Shown: positions 7,832-17,161 of the stretch, in pieces | Layout of the letters: every line of letters starts with the position of its first letter | Position numbering within the stretch: the first letter of the stretch is position 1 | Assembly: GCF_036499745.1 (NCBI RefSeq) | Contig: NZ_DASYDG010000041.1 | Location: forward strand, 1-64,000 | Length of the DNA stretch: 64,000 bases | Reading direction: 5' to 3' | Source of the DNA: Pinirhizobacter sp036499745 | Lineage (GTDB): Bacteria; Pseudomonadota; Gammaproteobacteria; Xanthomonadales; Rhodanobacteraceae | The notes under the pieces: generated by a model | Seen by the model: the letters and a program-made list of their open reading frames with translations, nothing else | What the model was told of the DNA's origin: nothing | The model's database searches: none | Translations under genes and position numbers: made by a program

Positions 7832-9098
7832 GCGTCGTCACCCGTTCCGGAACCGGCTTGGTCTTCTCCCAGCCGAAATGCGTGTAAGCCCACAGCCCAA
7901 GGAAGAACCCGAAGTAGACGATGGTCCAGACCCGGCCGAAGAAGATTTCCCACGAAGGCATGATCTCGGCGATGACACCCGCACCGACCGCGCCCAGCGC
8001 GACGAACGACAGGACGAAGCCGAACAGCAACACCTTGAAGCCCGCGCCGCGGTAGCGGATGGAACGCACCTGGCCGCGATCAATCCACGGCACCAGGAAC
8101 AGCAGCACGATGGCGGCGAACATGGCCAGCACGCCCCACACGGCCGTGCCGAACATCGACGGGATCATGCGCAGGATCGCGTAGAACGGCGTGAAGTACC
8201 ACACCGGCTTGATGTGCGTGGGCGTGACCAGGTTGTTGGCCGGGATGAAGTTGTCGTGCTCTAAGAACCAGCCGCCGAAGGTGGGCGCGAAGAAGATGAT
8301 GAATGCCGCGATCATCAGGAAGAAGCCGACGCCGACCAGATCCTTCACCGTGTAGTACGGGTGGAAGGGGATGGCATCGGTGGGCTTGCCTGCATCCCAG
8401 CGGTTGCCCTTGGGACCGTGCTTGACATCCACGCCGTCGGGATTGTTCGAACCTACTTCATGCAGGGCGGCCAGGTGCAGCACCACCAGCAACAGAAGCA
8501 CGATCGGCAAGGCGATCACGTGCAGGGCGAAGAAGCGGTTGAGAGTGGCATCGGCGGGCAGGAAGTCGCCCATGATCCATTCCACCAGGGCGTGGCCCAC
8601 GTAAGGAAGGGTGCCGAACAGCGAGATGATCACCTTGGCGCCCCAGAACGACATGTTGCCCCACGGCAGCACGTAGCCCATGAAGGCCTCGGCCATCAGC
8701 ACCAGGAAGATCAGCATGCCCAGCAGCCACACCAGTTCGCGCGGCTTCTTGTACGAGCCGTACATCAGGCCGCGGAACATGTGCAGGAACACCACGATGA
8801 AGAACAGCGAGGCGCCGGTGGAGTGCATATAACGAATGAGCCAGCCCCACTCCACATCGCGCATGATGTACTCGACCGAATTGAACGCCTCCAGGGCGCT
8901 GGTCTTGTAGTTCATGGTGAGGAAGATGCCGGTGACGATCTGGTTGACCAGCACCAGCAGCGCGAGCGAGCCGAAGTAGTACCAAAGATTGAAATTCTTC
9001 GGTGCGTAGTACTCCGTCATGTGCTTGCGGTACGTCGGCGCCAGGTTCGGCGCGCGCTCGTTGACCCAATCGCCCATGCGGGTGAATACATTAGCCAT
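7824..9098 (-). CDS. petB: Ubiquinol-cytochrome c reductase, cytochrome b
   Basis: Integral membrane subunit of the bc1 complex carrying both b haems and the quinol and quinone sites. The 424-residue protein is of full bacterial length with about eight transmembrane helices. Visible landmarks are TGIFLTMNYK, the haem-ligand helices around RYMHSTGASLFFIVVFLHMFRG and FFALHVIALPIVLLLLVVLHL (two histidine pairs), the GYVLPWGNMSFWGAKVI segment, and the catalytic PEWY-equivalent region at KPVWYFTPFYAILR. The ATG overlaps the petA stop by one base. Confidence 0.97.
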   Translation of the reverse strand: MANVFTRMGDWVNERAPNLAPTYRKHMTEYYAPKNFNLWYYFGSLALLVLVNQIVTGIFLTMNYKTSALEAFNSVEYIMRDVEWGWLIRYMHSTGASLFFIVVFLHMFRGLMYGSYKKPRELVWLLGMLIFLVLMAEAFMGYVLPWGNMSFWGAKVIISLFGTLPYVGHALVEWIMGDFLPADATLNRFFALHVIALPIVLLLLVVLHLAALHEVGSNNPDGVDVKHGPKGNRWDAGKPTDAIPFHPYYTVKDLVGVGFFLMIAAFIIFFAPTFGGWFLEHDNFIPANNLVTPTHIKPVWYFTPFYAILRMIPSMFGTAVWGVLAMFAAIVLLFLVPWIDRGQVRSIRYRGAGFKVLLFGFVLSFVALGAVGAGVIAEIMPSWEIFFGRVWTIVYFGFFLGLWAYTHFGWEKTKPVPERVTTHD

Positions 9099-9697
9099 TA
9101 GCCAGCCCCCTTCGGGTCGACGCCAATCTGGATCGTGTTGTCGTCCACGAAGTGGTACGGCGGCACCGGCAGGTTCTTCGGGGCGGGAACGCCCTGGAAA
9201 ACGCGGCCGGCCAGGTCGTATCGTGACTTATGGCAGGGGCAGTAGAAGCCACCCTTCCAGTTCGGGTCGAACGGCTCGGGCTTCATCACCGGTTCGAAGT
9301 CAGGCACGCAACCTAAGTGCGTGCAAAGGCCCACCACCACCAGCCACTCGGGCTTGATGGAACGGGTGGCGTTCTGCGCGTACTTCGGCTGCTGGTCGGT
9401 CACCTCGGACTTCGGATCCGTCAGGCGGACGTCGAGCGAGGGAAGCGCGGCAAGCTGTTCCTTGGTGCGGTTAACCACGAATACCGGTTGGCTACGCCAG
9501 GCAAAAGTTACCTTCTGCCCTGGCTCGATCTTCGAGATGTCGGCGGTAACCGGTGCACCGGCGGCTTTCGCGCGGGCGCTCGGCTCCCAGGATTTAATGA
9601 AGGGCACGACCGCCGCCACCACTCCCACACCACCCACCACTGCCGTGGTGATGGTGAGGAAACGGCGTCGGCCGTGATCGACGACTTCGTTCGCCAT
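9098..9697 (-). CDS. petA: Ubiquinol-cytochrome c reductase, Rieske iron-sulfur subunit
   Basis: The Rieske [2Fe-2S] protein of complex III takes electrons from ubiquinol. The 199-residue protein begins MANEVVDHGRRRFLT. It has a twin-arginine-type signal (GRRRFLTITTAVVG) that doubles as the membrane anchor and contains the usual PFIKSW after it. The cluster-binding motifs CTHLGC and CPCHKSRYD are both present near residues 145-170. The start at 9697 is preceded by GGAGAG at 4 bases; longer upstream readings run through the promoter region. The gene is divergent from the serine protease gene, with about 200 bases between starts that must hold the petABC promoter. Confidence 0.96.
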   Translation of the reverse strand: MANEVVDHGRRRFLTITTAVVGGVGVVAAVVPFIKSWEPSARAKAAGAPVTADISKIEPGQKVTFAWRSQPVFVVNRTKEQLAALPSLDVRLTDPKSEVTDQQPKYAQNATRSIKPEWLVVVGLCTHLGCVPDFEPVMKPEPFDPNWKGGFYCPCHKSRYDLAGRVFQGVPAPKNLPVPPYHFVDDNTIQIGVDPKGAG

Positions 9698-9896
9698 CAG
9701 GCTCTCCGGAACATATGCCATTGAGATGCGGGTTTTCACCACCCGCAAAAATCGCGTTAGTGTAGCGTTTGGTCCGGGGGCACACAATAAAACTGAACGC
9801 GTTGACTTACACTGATGCGTCCGGTCCGTGGTCAATCCCCGTATCGGCACCGATTGGCCGCCCATCCGACGACCGTCCGAAGGACCCGCTCTACCC

Positions 9897-11114
9897 ATGA
9901 AACCGGCCGCCCGCGGCATCGCCTTCATCGCCCAGTTCGTCGTGTTGGGGTTGGCGGTTGCCTTTACCATCGGCCTGGTCTGGCCCGGCACCGGTCAGGT
10001 CCTGCGGGAGCGTCTGGGCTTCGGGCCCTCGCCAGCCGCGCCGTCGACCGTGGCCACGCCACCGGTTGCGTCAGGCCCTGCCAGCTACGCAGACGCCGTC
10101 AGCCGCGCCGCGCCGGCGGTGGTGAACATCTATGCCAACCGCCTGGTGAGCGAACAGCCCTCACAAGTTTTTGCTGATCCGGTGATGCAGCGCATCCTGC
10201 GCGTGCCCACCGGGCCGGTTACCAAACGCCGCGAGCAGAATCTGGGATCCGGGGTGATCGTCTCGCCGGATGGTTATGTTTTGACCAACAATCATGTGAT
10301 CGCCAGCGCCTACGACATCCAGGTACTGCTCTACGACGGCAGGGTGTTCAAGGCACGCGTGGTGGGCTCGGACGACGAAACAGACCTGGCGGTGCTGAAG
10401 ATCGAAGCCGGGAGCCTGCCAGAAATTCCCCTTGCCGCCCCGGCCCATAAGCAACGTGTGGGCGATGTGGTGCTGGCCATCGGCAACCCCTTCGGCATCG
10501 GCCAGACGGTGACCATGGGCATCATCAGCGCCATGGGCAGACAGTTGAACCTCTCCAGCCCGGAAATCTTCATCCAGACCGATGCGGCCATCAACCTGGG
10601 CAATTCCGGCGGTGCGCTGGTCAATGCCTATGGCGAGCTGGTGGGCATCAACACAGCGCTGATCGGCCAGGCGGTGGGTGCCGAGGGCATTGGTTTTGCC
10701 ATCCCGGTGGCCAGCGCCAAGCAGGTGCTGGACCAGATCATCGCCACCGGCCACGTCACCCGCGGCTGGATGGGCGCCGACTACGGCGCCGTTGCCGTCT
10801 CGGCGGACAGCGGCCTGCCTTCGGCCGCGCGCGGCGTGATGGTGAACGATGTCTACCCCGGCGGCCCCGCTGCGAACGCGGGCATCCAGCCCCGCGACGT
10901 GCTGCTGCGTTTCGGCGACACGGGCATCGTCGACCCCAACGACCTGCGCCGCCGCGAGGCCATGCAGGCGCCGGGCAGCACGGTGAATGTCTCAGGATTG
11001 CGTAACGGCATACCGTTCACTGCACCGGTGAAGATGGTGCAGCGTCCGCCAATTCCGGTGCAGCCGGCAGCCAATGCCCAGGGCGCCTCGCCGGCGATCA
11101 CTCCGCAGCGTTAG
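9897..11114 (+). CDS. Membrane-anchored S1C serine protease with PDZ domain (DegS/AlgW-like)
   Basis: Envelope protease of the HtrA family, 405 residues. A single N-terminal membrane helix (about residues 8-28) anchors the protease in the periplasm. The chymotrypsin-like domain carries the triad: His in LTNNHVIASA (about residue 130), Asp in DDETDLAVLKI (about 160), and Ser in NLGNSGGALVN (about 235). Only one PDZ domain follows (about residues 285-375), ending in a proline-rich tail. Anchor plus single PDZ is the DegS/AlgW layout rather than soluble DegP, so regulated cleavage of an anti-sigma-E factor is the likely role (inference). The ATG at 9897 is chosen because it begins the signal-anchor MKPAARGIAFI. 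The 3' end overlaps the convergent transglycosylase gene by 17 bases. Confidence 0.92.
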   Translation: MKPAARGIAFIAQFVVLGLAVAFTIGLVWPGTGQVLRERLGFGPSPAAPSTVATPPVASGPASYADAVSRAAPAVVNIYANRLVSEQPSQVFADPVMQRILRVPTGPVTKRREQNLGSGVIVSPDGYVLTNNHVIASAYDIQVLLYDGRVFKARVVGSDDETDLAVLKIEAGSLPEIPLAAPAHKQRVGDVVLAIGNPFGIGQTVTMGIISAMGRQLNLSSPEIFIQTDAAINLGNSGGALVNAYGELVGINTALIGQAVGAEGIGFAIPVASAKQVLDQIIATGHVTRGWMGADYGAVAVSADSGLPSAARGVMVNDVYPGGPAANAGIQPRDVLLRFGDTGIVDPNDLRRREAMQAPGSTVNVSGLRNGIPFTAPVKMVQRPPIPVQPAANAQGASPAITPQR

Positions 11115-12075
11115 CCCGCAAGGCCAGCGGTGCACCCGCCCGCACGGCGGCGCCGTAGCGGCGGCGGAGGATACCCACGCGCTCGACATAGACCTGGGTC
11201 TCGGCGTAGGGGGGCACCCCGTTGTACTTCTCCACCGAGCGCTGTCCCGCGTTGTAGGCCGCAGCCGCCAGGCGCTCATTGCCGTTGAAGGCGCGCAGCA
11301 GGATCGCAAGGTATCGCGCACCGCCCCGGATATTCTGTTCGGCGTCGAAGGCATCGGCCACGCCCATGTCGCGGCCCGTCCCGGGCATCAACTGCATCAG
11401 GCCCTGGGCGCCCTTGATCGACAATGCGCGCGGGTTGTACCCGCTTTCGGCATGGATCACCGCCCGCAACAGGGCCTGATCCACGCCAAATTCGGCGCTG
11501 GCCAGGCGGATCACCTCGGCATAGGCGCCCAGGTTCAGAGCCACCGTCTCGAAATTGATCTTCGAATGCAGGTCGCAGGCCACGCATGTGGCGATGTAGC
11601 TGAAGAGCATGGTGACCGCGCTGCCCTTCGTACCCGCCGGGGCCACATTGGTGTATTCCACCGTGCCATCGGCACGGGTCACCCGATACACTGAGCCGCG
11701 CAGCACCTTCGCCGCCTTCGGCTGGGGCGGCTCTTCGGCGATCGGCAGGGGTTCTTTGGTTTCCTGGTAGTCCCAGTGGCTCTTCGGGGCCACCACCTGG
11801 GGAGCGGCCACCACCTTCTGGCCCGGATCGACCTTTGGCGTGGAGGCCGGCGAGACGCCCTGGGCCACGGGCCTTGCGTTCACTGGGCCATGGCGCGAGG
11901 GTACGGACACCGGGATATCGAGCTTCTTGCAGTTCTTATATCCCGCCGTGGAGCTGGCGAAGACGGTCTCGCCGGAGGCGCCGGTGCAGCGGTAAAGGGT
12001 GGCCGCACACACGGGGCTGGCGAGCCAAAGGGCCGCCAGGGCCAGGAGGATGGTCAGGCGGCCACGATGCGTCAT
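11098..12075 (-). CDS. Lytic transglycosylase, SLT domain with N-terminal DUF4124
   Basis: Periplasmic muramidase-like enzyme that cleaves peptidoglycan to 1,6-anhydromuramyl products. The 325-residue protein has a signal peptide (MTHRGRLTILLALAALWLASPVCA), then a DUF4124-like segment (TLYRCTGASGETVFAS), a proline-rich linker, and a Slt-type catalytic domain in the last 150 residues. The catalytic Glu is in VIHAESGYNPRALS, followed by GAQGLMQLMPGTG and GGARYLAILL plus AAAYNAGQ, all typical of family 1 transglycosylases. The ATG at 12075 begins the signal peptide; earlier in-frame starts overlap miaB and are rejected. It lies convergent with the protease gene. Confidence 0.93.
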   Translation of the reverse strand: MTHRGRLTILLALAALWLASPVCAATLYRCTGASGETVFASSTAGYKNCKKLDIPVSVPSRHGPVNARPVAQGVSPASTPKVDPGQKVVAAPQVVAPKSHWDYQETKEPLPIAEEPPQPKAAKVLRGSVYRVTRADGTVEYTNVAPAGTKGSAVTMLFSYIATCVACDLHSKINFETVALNLGAYAEVIRLASAEFGVDQALLRAVIHAESGYNPRALSIKGAQGLMQLMPGTGRDMGVADAFDAEQNIRGGARYLAILLRAFNGNERLAAAAYNAGQRSVEKYNGVPPYAETQVYVERVGILRRRYGAAVRAGAPLALRANAAE

Positions 12076-12166
12076 GGCGCAAGTTTGGCCGGAGCGCTTC
12101 GAGTTGTCACCCCACGCCGGGCGCCATAGCGGGTAAAATGACCGACCCACCCACCGCGGCAACTCC

Positions 12167-13516
12167 ATGAGCGGCAAGCTTTTCATCAAGACCCACGGCT
12201 GCCAGATGAACGAGTACGACTCGGCCAAGATGGCCGACGTGCTCAAGGCTTCGCACGGCCTGGAACTCACCCTCGATGAAACCGAGGCCGATGTGATCCT
12301 GGTCAACACCTGCTCGATCCGCGAGAAAGCCCAGGAAAAGGTCTTCAGCCAGCTCGGCCGCTGGAAGGGCTACAAACAACATAAGGAAGGCGTGGTGATC
12401 GGCGTCGGCGGTTGCGTGGCTTCGCAGGAAGGTGCAGCCATCGTCTCGCGCGCACCCTATGTCGACCTGGTGTTCGGCCCGCAGACCCTGCACCGCCTGC
12501 CCGAACTCATCGACGCCCGCCGCCGCACCGGCAAGCCGCAGGTGGACATCAGCTTTCCCGAGATCGAGAAATTCGACCGCCTGCCGGAGCCCCGCGCCGA
12601 AGGGCCCACCGCATTCGTCTCGATCATGGAAGGCTGCTCGAAGTACTGCTCGTACTGCGTGGTGCCCTATACCCGCGGCGAGGAAATCAGCCGGCCCTTC
12701 GACGACGTACTGGTGGAAGTGGCCCAACTGGCCGCCCAGGGCGTGCGCGAGGTAAACCTGCTGGGCCAGAACGTCAACGCCTACCGCGGCCCCACGTTCG
12801 ACGGTGGCGAAGCCGACCTTGCGGTACTGATCCATGCCATCGCCGGCATCGAAGGCATTGGCCGCATCCGCTTCACCACCTCACACCCGCTGGAGTTCTC
12901 CGACTCCCTGATCGAGGCCTATGCTTCGGTACCGCAGCTGGCCAACTACCTGCACCTTCCCGTGCAGGCGGGGTCCGACCGCATCCTGTCGGCCATGAAG
13001 CGCGGCTACACCGCGATCGAATTCAAGCAGAAGATCCGCAAGCTCCGCGCCGTGCGCCCGGACATCTGCGTGTCGTCGGACTTCATCGTGGGTTTCCCCG
13101 GCGAAACGGACGACGATTTCGAAAAAACCATGAAGCTGATCAGCGACGTCGGCTTCGACCAAAGCTTCTCCTTCATCTTCTCCTCCCGTCCGGGCACGCC
13201 GGCGGCGAACCTTGCCGACGACACGCCGATGGACGTTAAGCACGCGCGGCTCACCCGCCTGCAGGCTGCCGTCACCGCCAACGCCAACCGCATTAACCAG
13301 GCCATGGTCGGCTCGGTGCAGCGGGTGCTGGTGGAAAAGCCCAGCCGCAGGGACCCACGCGAGCTGTCCGGCCGCACCGAGAACATGCGCTACGTGAATT
13401 TCCCCGGCGATGCCCGCATGATCGGGACCTTCGTGGACGTCACCATCACCGAGGCGATGTCCAACTCGTTGCGTGGCCGCGTGGCGTTGCCTGACGCGAT
13501 TGCCGCCACCGCCTGA
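12167..13516 (+). CDS. miaB: tRNA-2-methylthio-N6-dimethylallyladenosine synthase
   Basis: Radical-SAM methylthiotransferase that adds the 2-methylthio group to i6A37 of tRNAs reading U-starting codons. The 449-residue protein has the N-terminal MTTase domain with three cysteines (KTHGCQMNEYDS, NTCSIREKA, GVGGCVASQE). The radical-SAM cluster CSKYCSYCVVPYTRG is near residue 157, with LLGQNVNAY, LHLPVQAGSDRIL and DFIVGFPGET following. A C-terminal TRAM domain begins around residue 380. It starts a cluster miaB-phoH-ybeY-corC that is conserved in gammaproteobacteria. Confidence 0.98.
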   Translation: MSGKLFIKTHGCQMNEYDSAKMADVLKASHGLELTLDETEADVILVNTCSIREKAQEKVFSQLGRWKGYKQHKEGVVIGVGGCVASQEGAAIVSRAPYVDLVFGPQTLHRLPELIDARRRTGKPQVDISFPEIEKFDRLPEPRAEGPTAFVSIMEGCSKYCSYCVVPYTRGEEISRPFDDVLVEVAQLAAQGVREVNLLGQNVNAYRGPTFDGGEADLAVLIHAIAGIEGIGRIRFTTSHPLEFSDSLIEAYASVPQLANYLHLPVQAGSDRILSAMKRGYTAIEFKQKIRKLRAVRPDICVSSDFIVGFPGETDDDFEKTMKLISDVGFDQSFSFIFSSRPGTPAANLADDTPMDVKHARLTRLQAAVTANANRINQAMVGSVQRVLVEKPSRRDPRELSGRTENMRYVNFPGDARMIGTFVDVTITEAMSNSLRGRVALPDAIAATA

Positions 13517-13542
13517 TCCACGATCCGCCCATTCGAGACACC

Positions 13543-14535
13543 ATGACCGACGGCCTTACCCAGCGCGACTTCCCACTCGACCCGGAAAACAACGCGCGCC
13601 TTGCCAATCTTTGCGGCCCCTTCGACGAGCACCTGCGCCAGGTGGAACTGCGCCTGGGCGTGGAGATCGACCACCGTGGCAATATCTTCCGCGTGATCGG
13701 CGAGGAAGCCGCCGCCAGCACCGCGGAGAAAGTGCTGCGCTCGCTATATCAGGCCACTGAATCCGAGGCACTGACCGGCCCGAGCATCAACCTACACCTG
13801 GCCGAGAGCGGCGTGGACGCCTTGAACGCCGACACTGGCGGCACGCAGGAAGTCTCGATCAAGGTCAAACGTGGCGTGATCAAGGGCCGCGGCCCGAACC
13901 AGGCGCGCTACCTGCACGCCATCGCCACGCACGACATCAACTTCGGCGTGGGCCCCGCCGGTACCGGCAAGACGTATCTCGCCGTGGCCAGCGCCGTGGA
14001 GGCCCTGGAAGCAAACCGCGTGCAGCGTGTGCTGCTGGTGCGTCCGGCGGTGGAAGCCGGCGAGAAGCTCGGCTTCCTGCCTGGTGACCTTAGCCAGAAG
14101 GTCGACCCGTACCTGCGTCCACTGTACGACGCGCTGTACGAAATGCTCGGCTTCGAGAAAGTGGCCAAGCTGATCGAACGCAACGTGATCGAAATCGCAC
14201 CGCTGGCCTATATGCGCGGCCGCACCCTCAACGACTCGTTCGTGATCCTGGACGAAGCGCAGAACACCACGGTCGAGCAGATGAAGATGTTCCTCACCCG
14301 CATCGGCTTCGGCACGGTGGCGGTGATCACCGGCGATGTCACCCAGGTCGACCTGCCCCGCCATGTCCGTTCGGGGCTGCGCCACGCGATCGAGGTACTG
14401 CGCGGGGTCGACGGCATCAGCTTCACCTTCTATACCTCGCGCGACGTAGTGCGCCATCCGCTGGTAGCCAAGATCGTCCGCGCCTACGAGGCGTTCGAGA
14501 CCACCGAGAATGCCGACAACACACATACCAGGTAG
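13543..14535 (+). CDS. ybeZ: PhoH family ATPase (YbeZ)
   Basis: Cytoplasmic P-loop ATPase of the PhoH family, associated with YbeY and rRNA maturation. The 330-residue protein has an N-terminal KH-like region, then the Walker A motif GVGPAGTGKTYLAV near residue 140 and a Walker B-type segment with VILDEAQNTT near residue 240. GFGTVAVITGDVTQVDLP and RHPLVAKIVRAYE follow, as in YbeZ. It lies 26 bases after miaB and its end overlaps ybeY, consistent with joint expression. Confidence 0.96.
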   Translation: MTDGLTQRDFPLDPENNARLANLCGPFDEHLRQVELRLGVEIDHRGNIFRVIGEEAAASTAEKVLRSLYQATESEALTGPSINLHLAESGVDALNADTGGTQEVSIKVKRGVIKGRGPNQARYLHAIATHDINFGVGPAGTGKTYLAVASAVEALEANRVQRVLLVRPAVEAGEKLGFLPGDLSQKVDPYLRPLYDALYEMLGFEKVAKLIERNVIEIAPLAYMRGRTLNDSFVILDEAQNTTVEQMKMFLTRIGFGTVAVITGDVTQVDLPRHVRSGLRHAIEVLRGVDGISFTFYTSRDVVRHPLVAKIVRAYEAFETTENADNTHTR

Positions 14536-14992
14536 CGCGGTGACCCTTTCCGTGGGCTACGGCGTGCCACGGGCGGGTGTGCCGTCGGCGGTGAGCTTCC
14601 GCACATGGGTGGAAGCCGCCCTTCGCGGGGCAAAACGCCGCAAGGCCACCGAATTGGCCATCCGGATCGTCGGGCTCGACGAAGGCCGGGCACTCAACCG
14701 CGACTACCGGGGCAAGGATTACGCCACCAATGTGTTGTCTTTTCCCGCCGAATTACCGCCAGGTGTTGCCCTGCCGCTGATCGGCGATCTTGCCATCTGC
14801 GCACCCGTGGTGGCCCGGGAAGCCGCCGAACAAGGCAAGAAGCCTGCCCACCACTGGGCCCACATGACGGTGCACGGCGTGCTTCACCTGCTTGGTTTCG
14901 ACCACCTGGATGATGCCGACGCTGAGCGCATGGAAGGCCTGGAAACCCGCATCCTGGCGTCCTTAGGCATCCCGGACCCGTACCTTTCCTAG
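14510..14992 (+). CDS. ybeY: Endoribonuclease YbeY
   Basis: Metal-dependent single-strand endoribonuclease needed for 16S rRNA 3' maturation and ribosome quality control. The 160-residue form carries the diagnostic zinc motif HGVLHLLGFDH near residue 122 and the family segment NRDYRGKDYATNVLSFP near residue 63. The ATG at 14510 overlaps phoH by 26 bases; a GTG at 14540 (VTLSVGYGV) would be an equally good start. The N-terminal residues before that point are not conserved-looking. Confidence 0.96.
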   Translation: MPTTHIPGSAVTLSVGYGVPRAGVPSAVSFRTWVEAALRGAKRRKATELAIRIVGLDEGRALNRDYRGKDYATNVLSFPAELPPGVALPLIGDLAICAPVVAREAAEQGKKPAHHWAHMTVHGVLHLLGFDHLDDADAERMEGLETRILASLGIPDPYLS

Positions 14993-15060
14993 CCGCAAGT
15001 GTCATCAAGATCGGCTAGACTGACCCTTCCGCCCCTTGATGGGGCTCGGCTACAAGCGTG

Positions 15061-15927
15061 ATGAACGAGGACCCTGGCAGTACCGTCGGCCCGGCCCACC
15101 GATCATGGTGGGATCGACTGGGCCACATGTTTTCCGGAGAACCGCGCAACCGCGACGAACTGATCGAGGAACTGCGCACGGCACGGGCCAACGGCCTGCT
15201 CTCCAACGACACCCTGACCATGGTCGAGGGTGCGATCAAGGTCACCGAGCTCTCCGTCGACGACGTCATGGTGCCCCGGGCCCAGATCGTCATGGTCCCC
15301 GCGGATGGCAGCCTGCATGAAGTGCTCGCCACCGTGGTTGAATCGGGCCACTCGCGCTTCCCCGTGCACGGCGAAGACAAAGACGAAATCCTCGGCATCC
15401 TTCTGGCGAAGGACCTGCTGAAGTACTTCGGCGACGGCGAAGGCTGCGATATTTCCTCGTTGCTGCGCCCCGCCGTGCTGATCCCTGAATCCATGCGCCT
15501 GAACGTGCTGCTGGCCGAGTTCCGCCGCAGCCGCAACCACATGGCGCTGGTGATCGACGAATACGGCGGCGTGGCCGGCCTCATCACCATCGAAGACGTG
15601 CTCGAACAGATCGTCGGCGAGATCGACGACGAACACGACGACGAGGAAGAGCCCCAGTTGATGCAGGCCACCGGCGACGGCGCCTTCGACGTCGGGGCGC
15701 TGACCACCATCGAAGACTTCAACGAAGAAACCGGCGCGAACTTCTCCGACGAGGAATTCGATACCGTGGGCGGGATGGTGACCTCCGAATTCGGCCACCT
15801 GCCTGAAGTGGGCGAGGAAGTGACCATCGGCGACTTCCTGTTCCACGTGACCGAAGCCGACGACCGCCGCGTGCAGCGCTTCCGCGTCACGCCGGTTGCG
15901 CGCCCAGGCGAGACGCCGACGCCTTGA
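15061..15927 (+). CDS. corC: CorC/HlyC family CBS-domain protein (YbeX)
   Basis: Cytoplasmic protein with paired CBS domains and a C-terminal CorC_HlyC (transporter-associated) domain, linked to magnesium/cobalt efflux and, as YbeX, to ribosome metabolism. Residues 60-185 form the CBS pair (VDDVMVPRAQIVMVPAD, SRFPVHGED, ILGILLAKDLLKYF, ALVIDEYGGVAGLITIEDVL). An acidic linker with DDEHDDEEEP precedes the CorC domain (about residues 205-280) with FNEETGANF and GGMVTSEFGHLP. There is no membrane segment. A GTG immediately before the ATG could also serve. Its TGA overlaps the next gene's TTG. Confidence 0.95.
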   Translation: MNEDPGSTVGPAHRSWWDRLGHMFSGEPRNRDELIEELRTARANGLLSNDTLTMVEGAIKVTELSVDDVMVPRAQIVMVPADGSLHEVLATVVESGHSRFPVHGEDKDEILGILLAKDLLKYFGDGEGCDISSLLRPAVLIPESMRLNVLLAEFRRSRNHMALVIDEYGGVAGLITIEDVLEQIVGEIDDEHDDEEEPQLMQATGDGAFDVGALTTIEDFNEETGANFSDEEFDTVGGMVTSEFGHLPEVGEEVTIGDFLFHVTEADDRRVQRFRVTPVARPGETPTP

Positions 15928-17111
15928 AACGCCTGCTTTTCCTGCTGCTGGCCCTGGTGGCCACGCCTGCGTTCGCCGGCATTGCCGAAGCGCCGGCCGA
16001 TACCCTGCAGGTGTCGCTCATCACCTATGGGCCGGGCGACATCTACTGGGAGCGCTTCGGCCACGACGCCGTGGAGCTGCGCGATCCCGCCTCGGGCGAG
16101 GCCATTGCCTTCAACTATGGCGTGTTCGACTTCGACGAGGCCGGCTTCCTGCTGAACTTCGCCCGCGGCATCATGAACTACCGCATGGACGCCGTTCCCA
16201 CGTCCGAAGACGTGCAGTTCTACGTCTCGGAGGGCCGTGGCATCACGCGGCAGCAGCTGGCCTTCACGCCGGCACAGGCTGAGGACCTCCGCCGCTTCCT
16301 GTTCTGGAACATCCAGCCGCAGAACACGCGCTACAACTACAACTACTACGTGGACAACTGCGCCACGCGCGTACGCGATGCCCTGGACCGCGCGCTCGGC
16401 GGACAGCTGCGCGCCGCCCTGGCCAAACGTCCAGGCGGCATGACCTACCGCCAGCAGACCGCGCGCACGATGAGCAATCACACCTGGCTGATGCTGGGCA
16501 TGGACTTGGGGCTAGGCCCCTACGCCGACCAGCCCATGGATGCGCTGAAAGAAAGCTTCCTGCCCATGGTGCTGAGCGACGAAGTGGCCCGCATGACCGT
16601 GAGCGACGGAGCCGGCGGCAGCCGGCCGTTGGTGCAGTCCACCGAGGTATTGGCCAAGGCCACCATCGAGCAACCGCCGGTGATGGCGCCGGAACTGGGC
16701 CTGCCGCTGTTTGGCGTGGGCCTGGGGCTGGCCGTGCTGCTGCTGGTAGCCGGCGCCTACCGGGAATACCTGGCTGCCCGCATCGTCTACGGCACGGTGG
16801 CGACCCTCTGGCTGCTGTTCGCCGGCGCTGCTGGCCTGGTGATGCTGGGTTTGTGGGCATTTACCCAGCACCAGTCGGCATGGGCGAACGCCAACCTGCT
16901 GATCTACCAGCCCTTGGCCTTCCTGCTACTGCCGGCCGTATGGCGGGGCTATAAGGCGTTTTCCGGGCGGATTATCTGGATTTGTGTGGCCCTGGCCGTG
17001 CTGGCCCTGGTGTTGCATGCCCTGCCCCTCTATACCCAGCGGAATTTCCCCTGGGTGGGATTGGGCCTGCCCATCTGGCTAGCGCTAGGCGCATCGCGGT
17101 TTCGAAAGTAA
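15924..17111 (+). CDS. DUF4105 (Lnb-type periplasmic) membrane protein
   Basis: Protein of 395 residues with a cleavable signal (MKRLLFLLLALVATPAFA), a periplasmic domain of about 230 residues and a C-terminal membrane part with about four or five helices. The periplasmic domain has ITYGPGDIYWERFGHDAVEL with a conserved His, FNYGVFDF and YNYNYYVDNCATRVRDAL with a conserved Cys. The His and Cys are arranged as in the NlpC/P60-like cysteine peptidase/amidase superfamily to which DUF4105 is related, so an envelope hydrolase or acyl-transfer role is plausible but unproven. The start is a TTG within the TTGA overlap with corC, supported by the signal peptide that begins exactly there. Confidence 0.85.
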   Translation: MKRLLFLLLALVATPAFAGIAEAPADTLQVSLITYGPGDIYWERFGHDAVELRDPASGEAIAFNYGVFDFDEAGFLLNFARGIMNYRMDAVPTSEDVQFYVSEGRGITRQQLAFTPAQAEDLRRFLFWNIQPQNTRYNYNYYVDNCATRVRDALDRALGGQLRAALAKRPGGMTYRQQTARTMSNHTWLMLGMDLGLGPYADQPMDALKESFLPMVLSDEVARMTVSDGAGGSRPLVQSTEVLAKATIEQPPVMAPELGLPLFGVGLGLAVLLLVAGAYREYLAARIVYGTVATLWLLFAGAAGLVMLGLWAFTQHQSAWANANLLIYQPLAFLLLPAVWRGYKAFSGRIIWICVALAVLALVLHALPLYTQRNFPWVGLGLPIWLALGASRFRK

Positions 17112-17161
17112 CTACGAAAGCGTCCATGCGGTAATGATTGCCCTGTAACACGCACCTCGGC

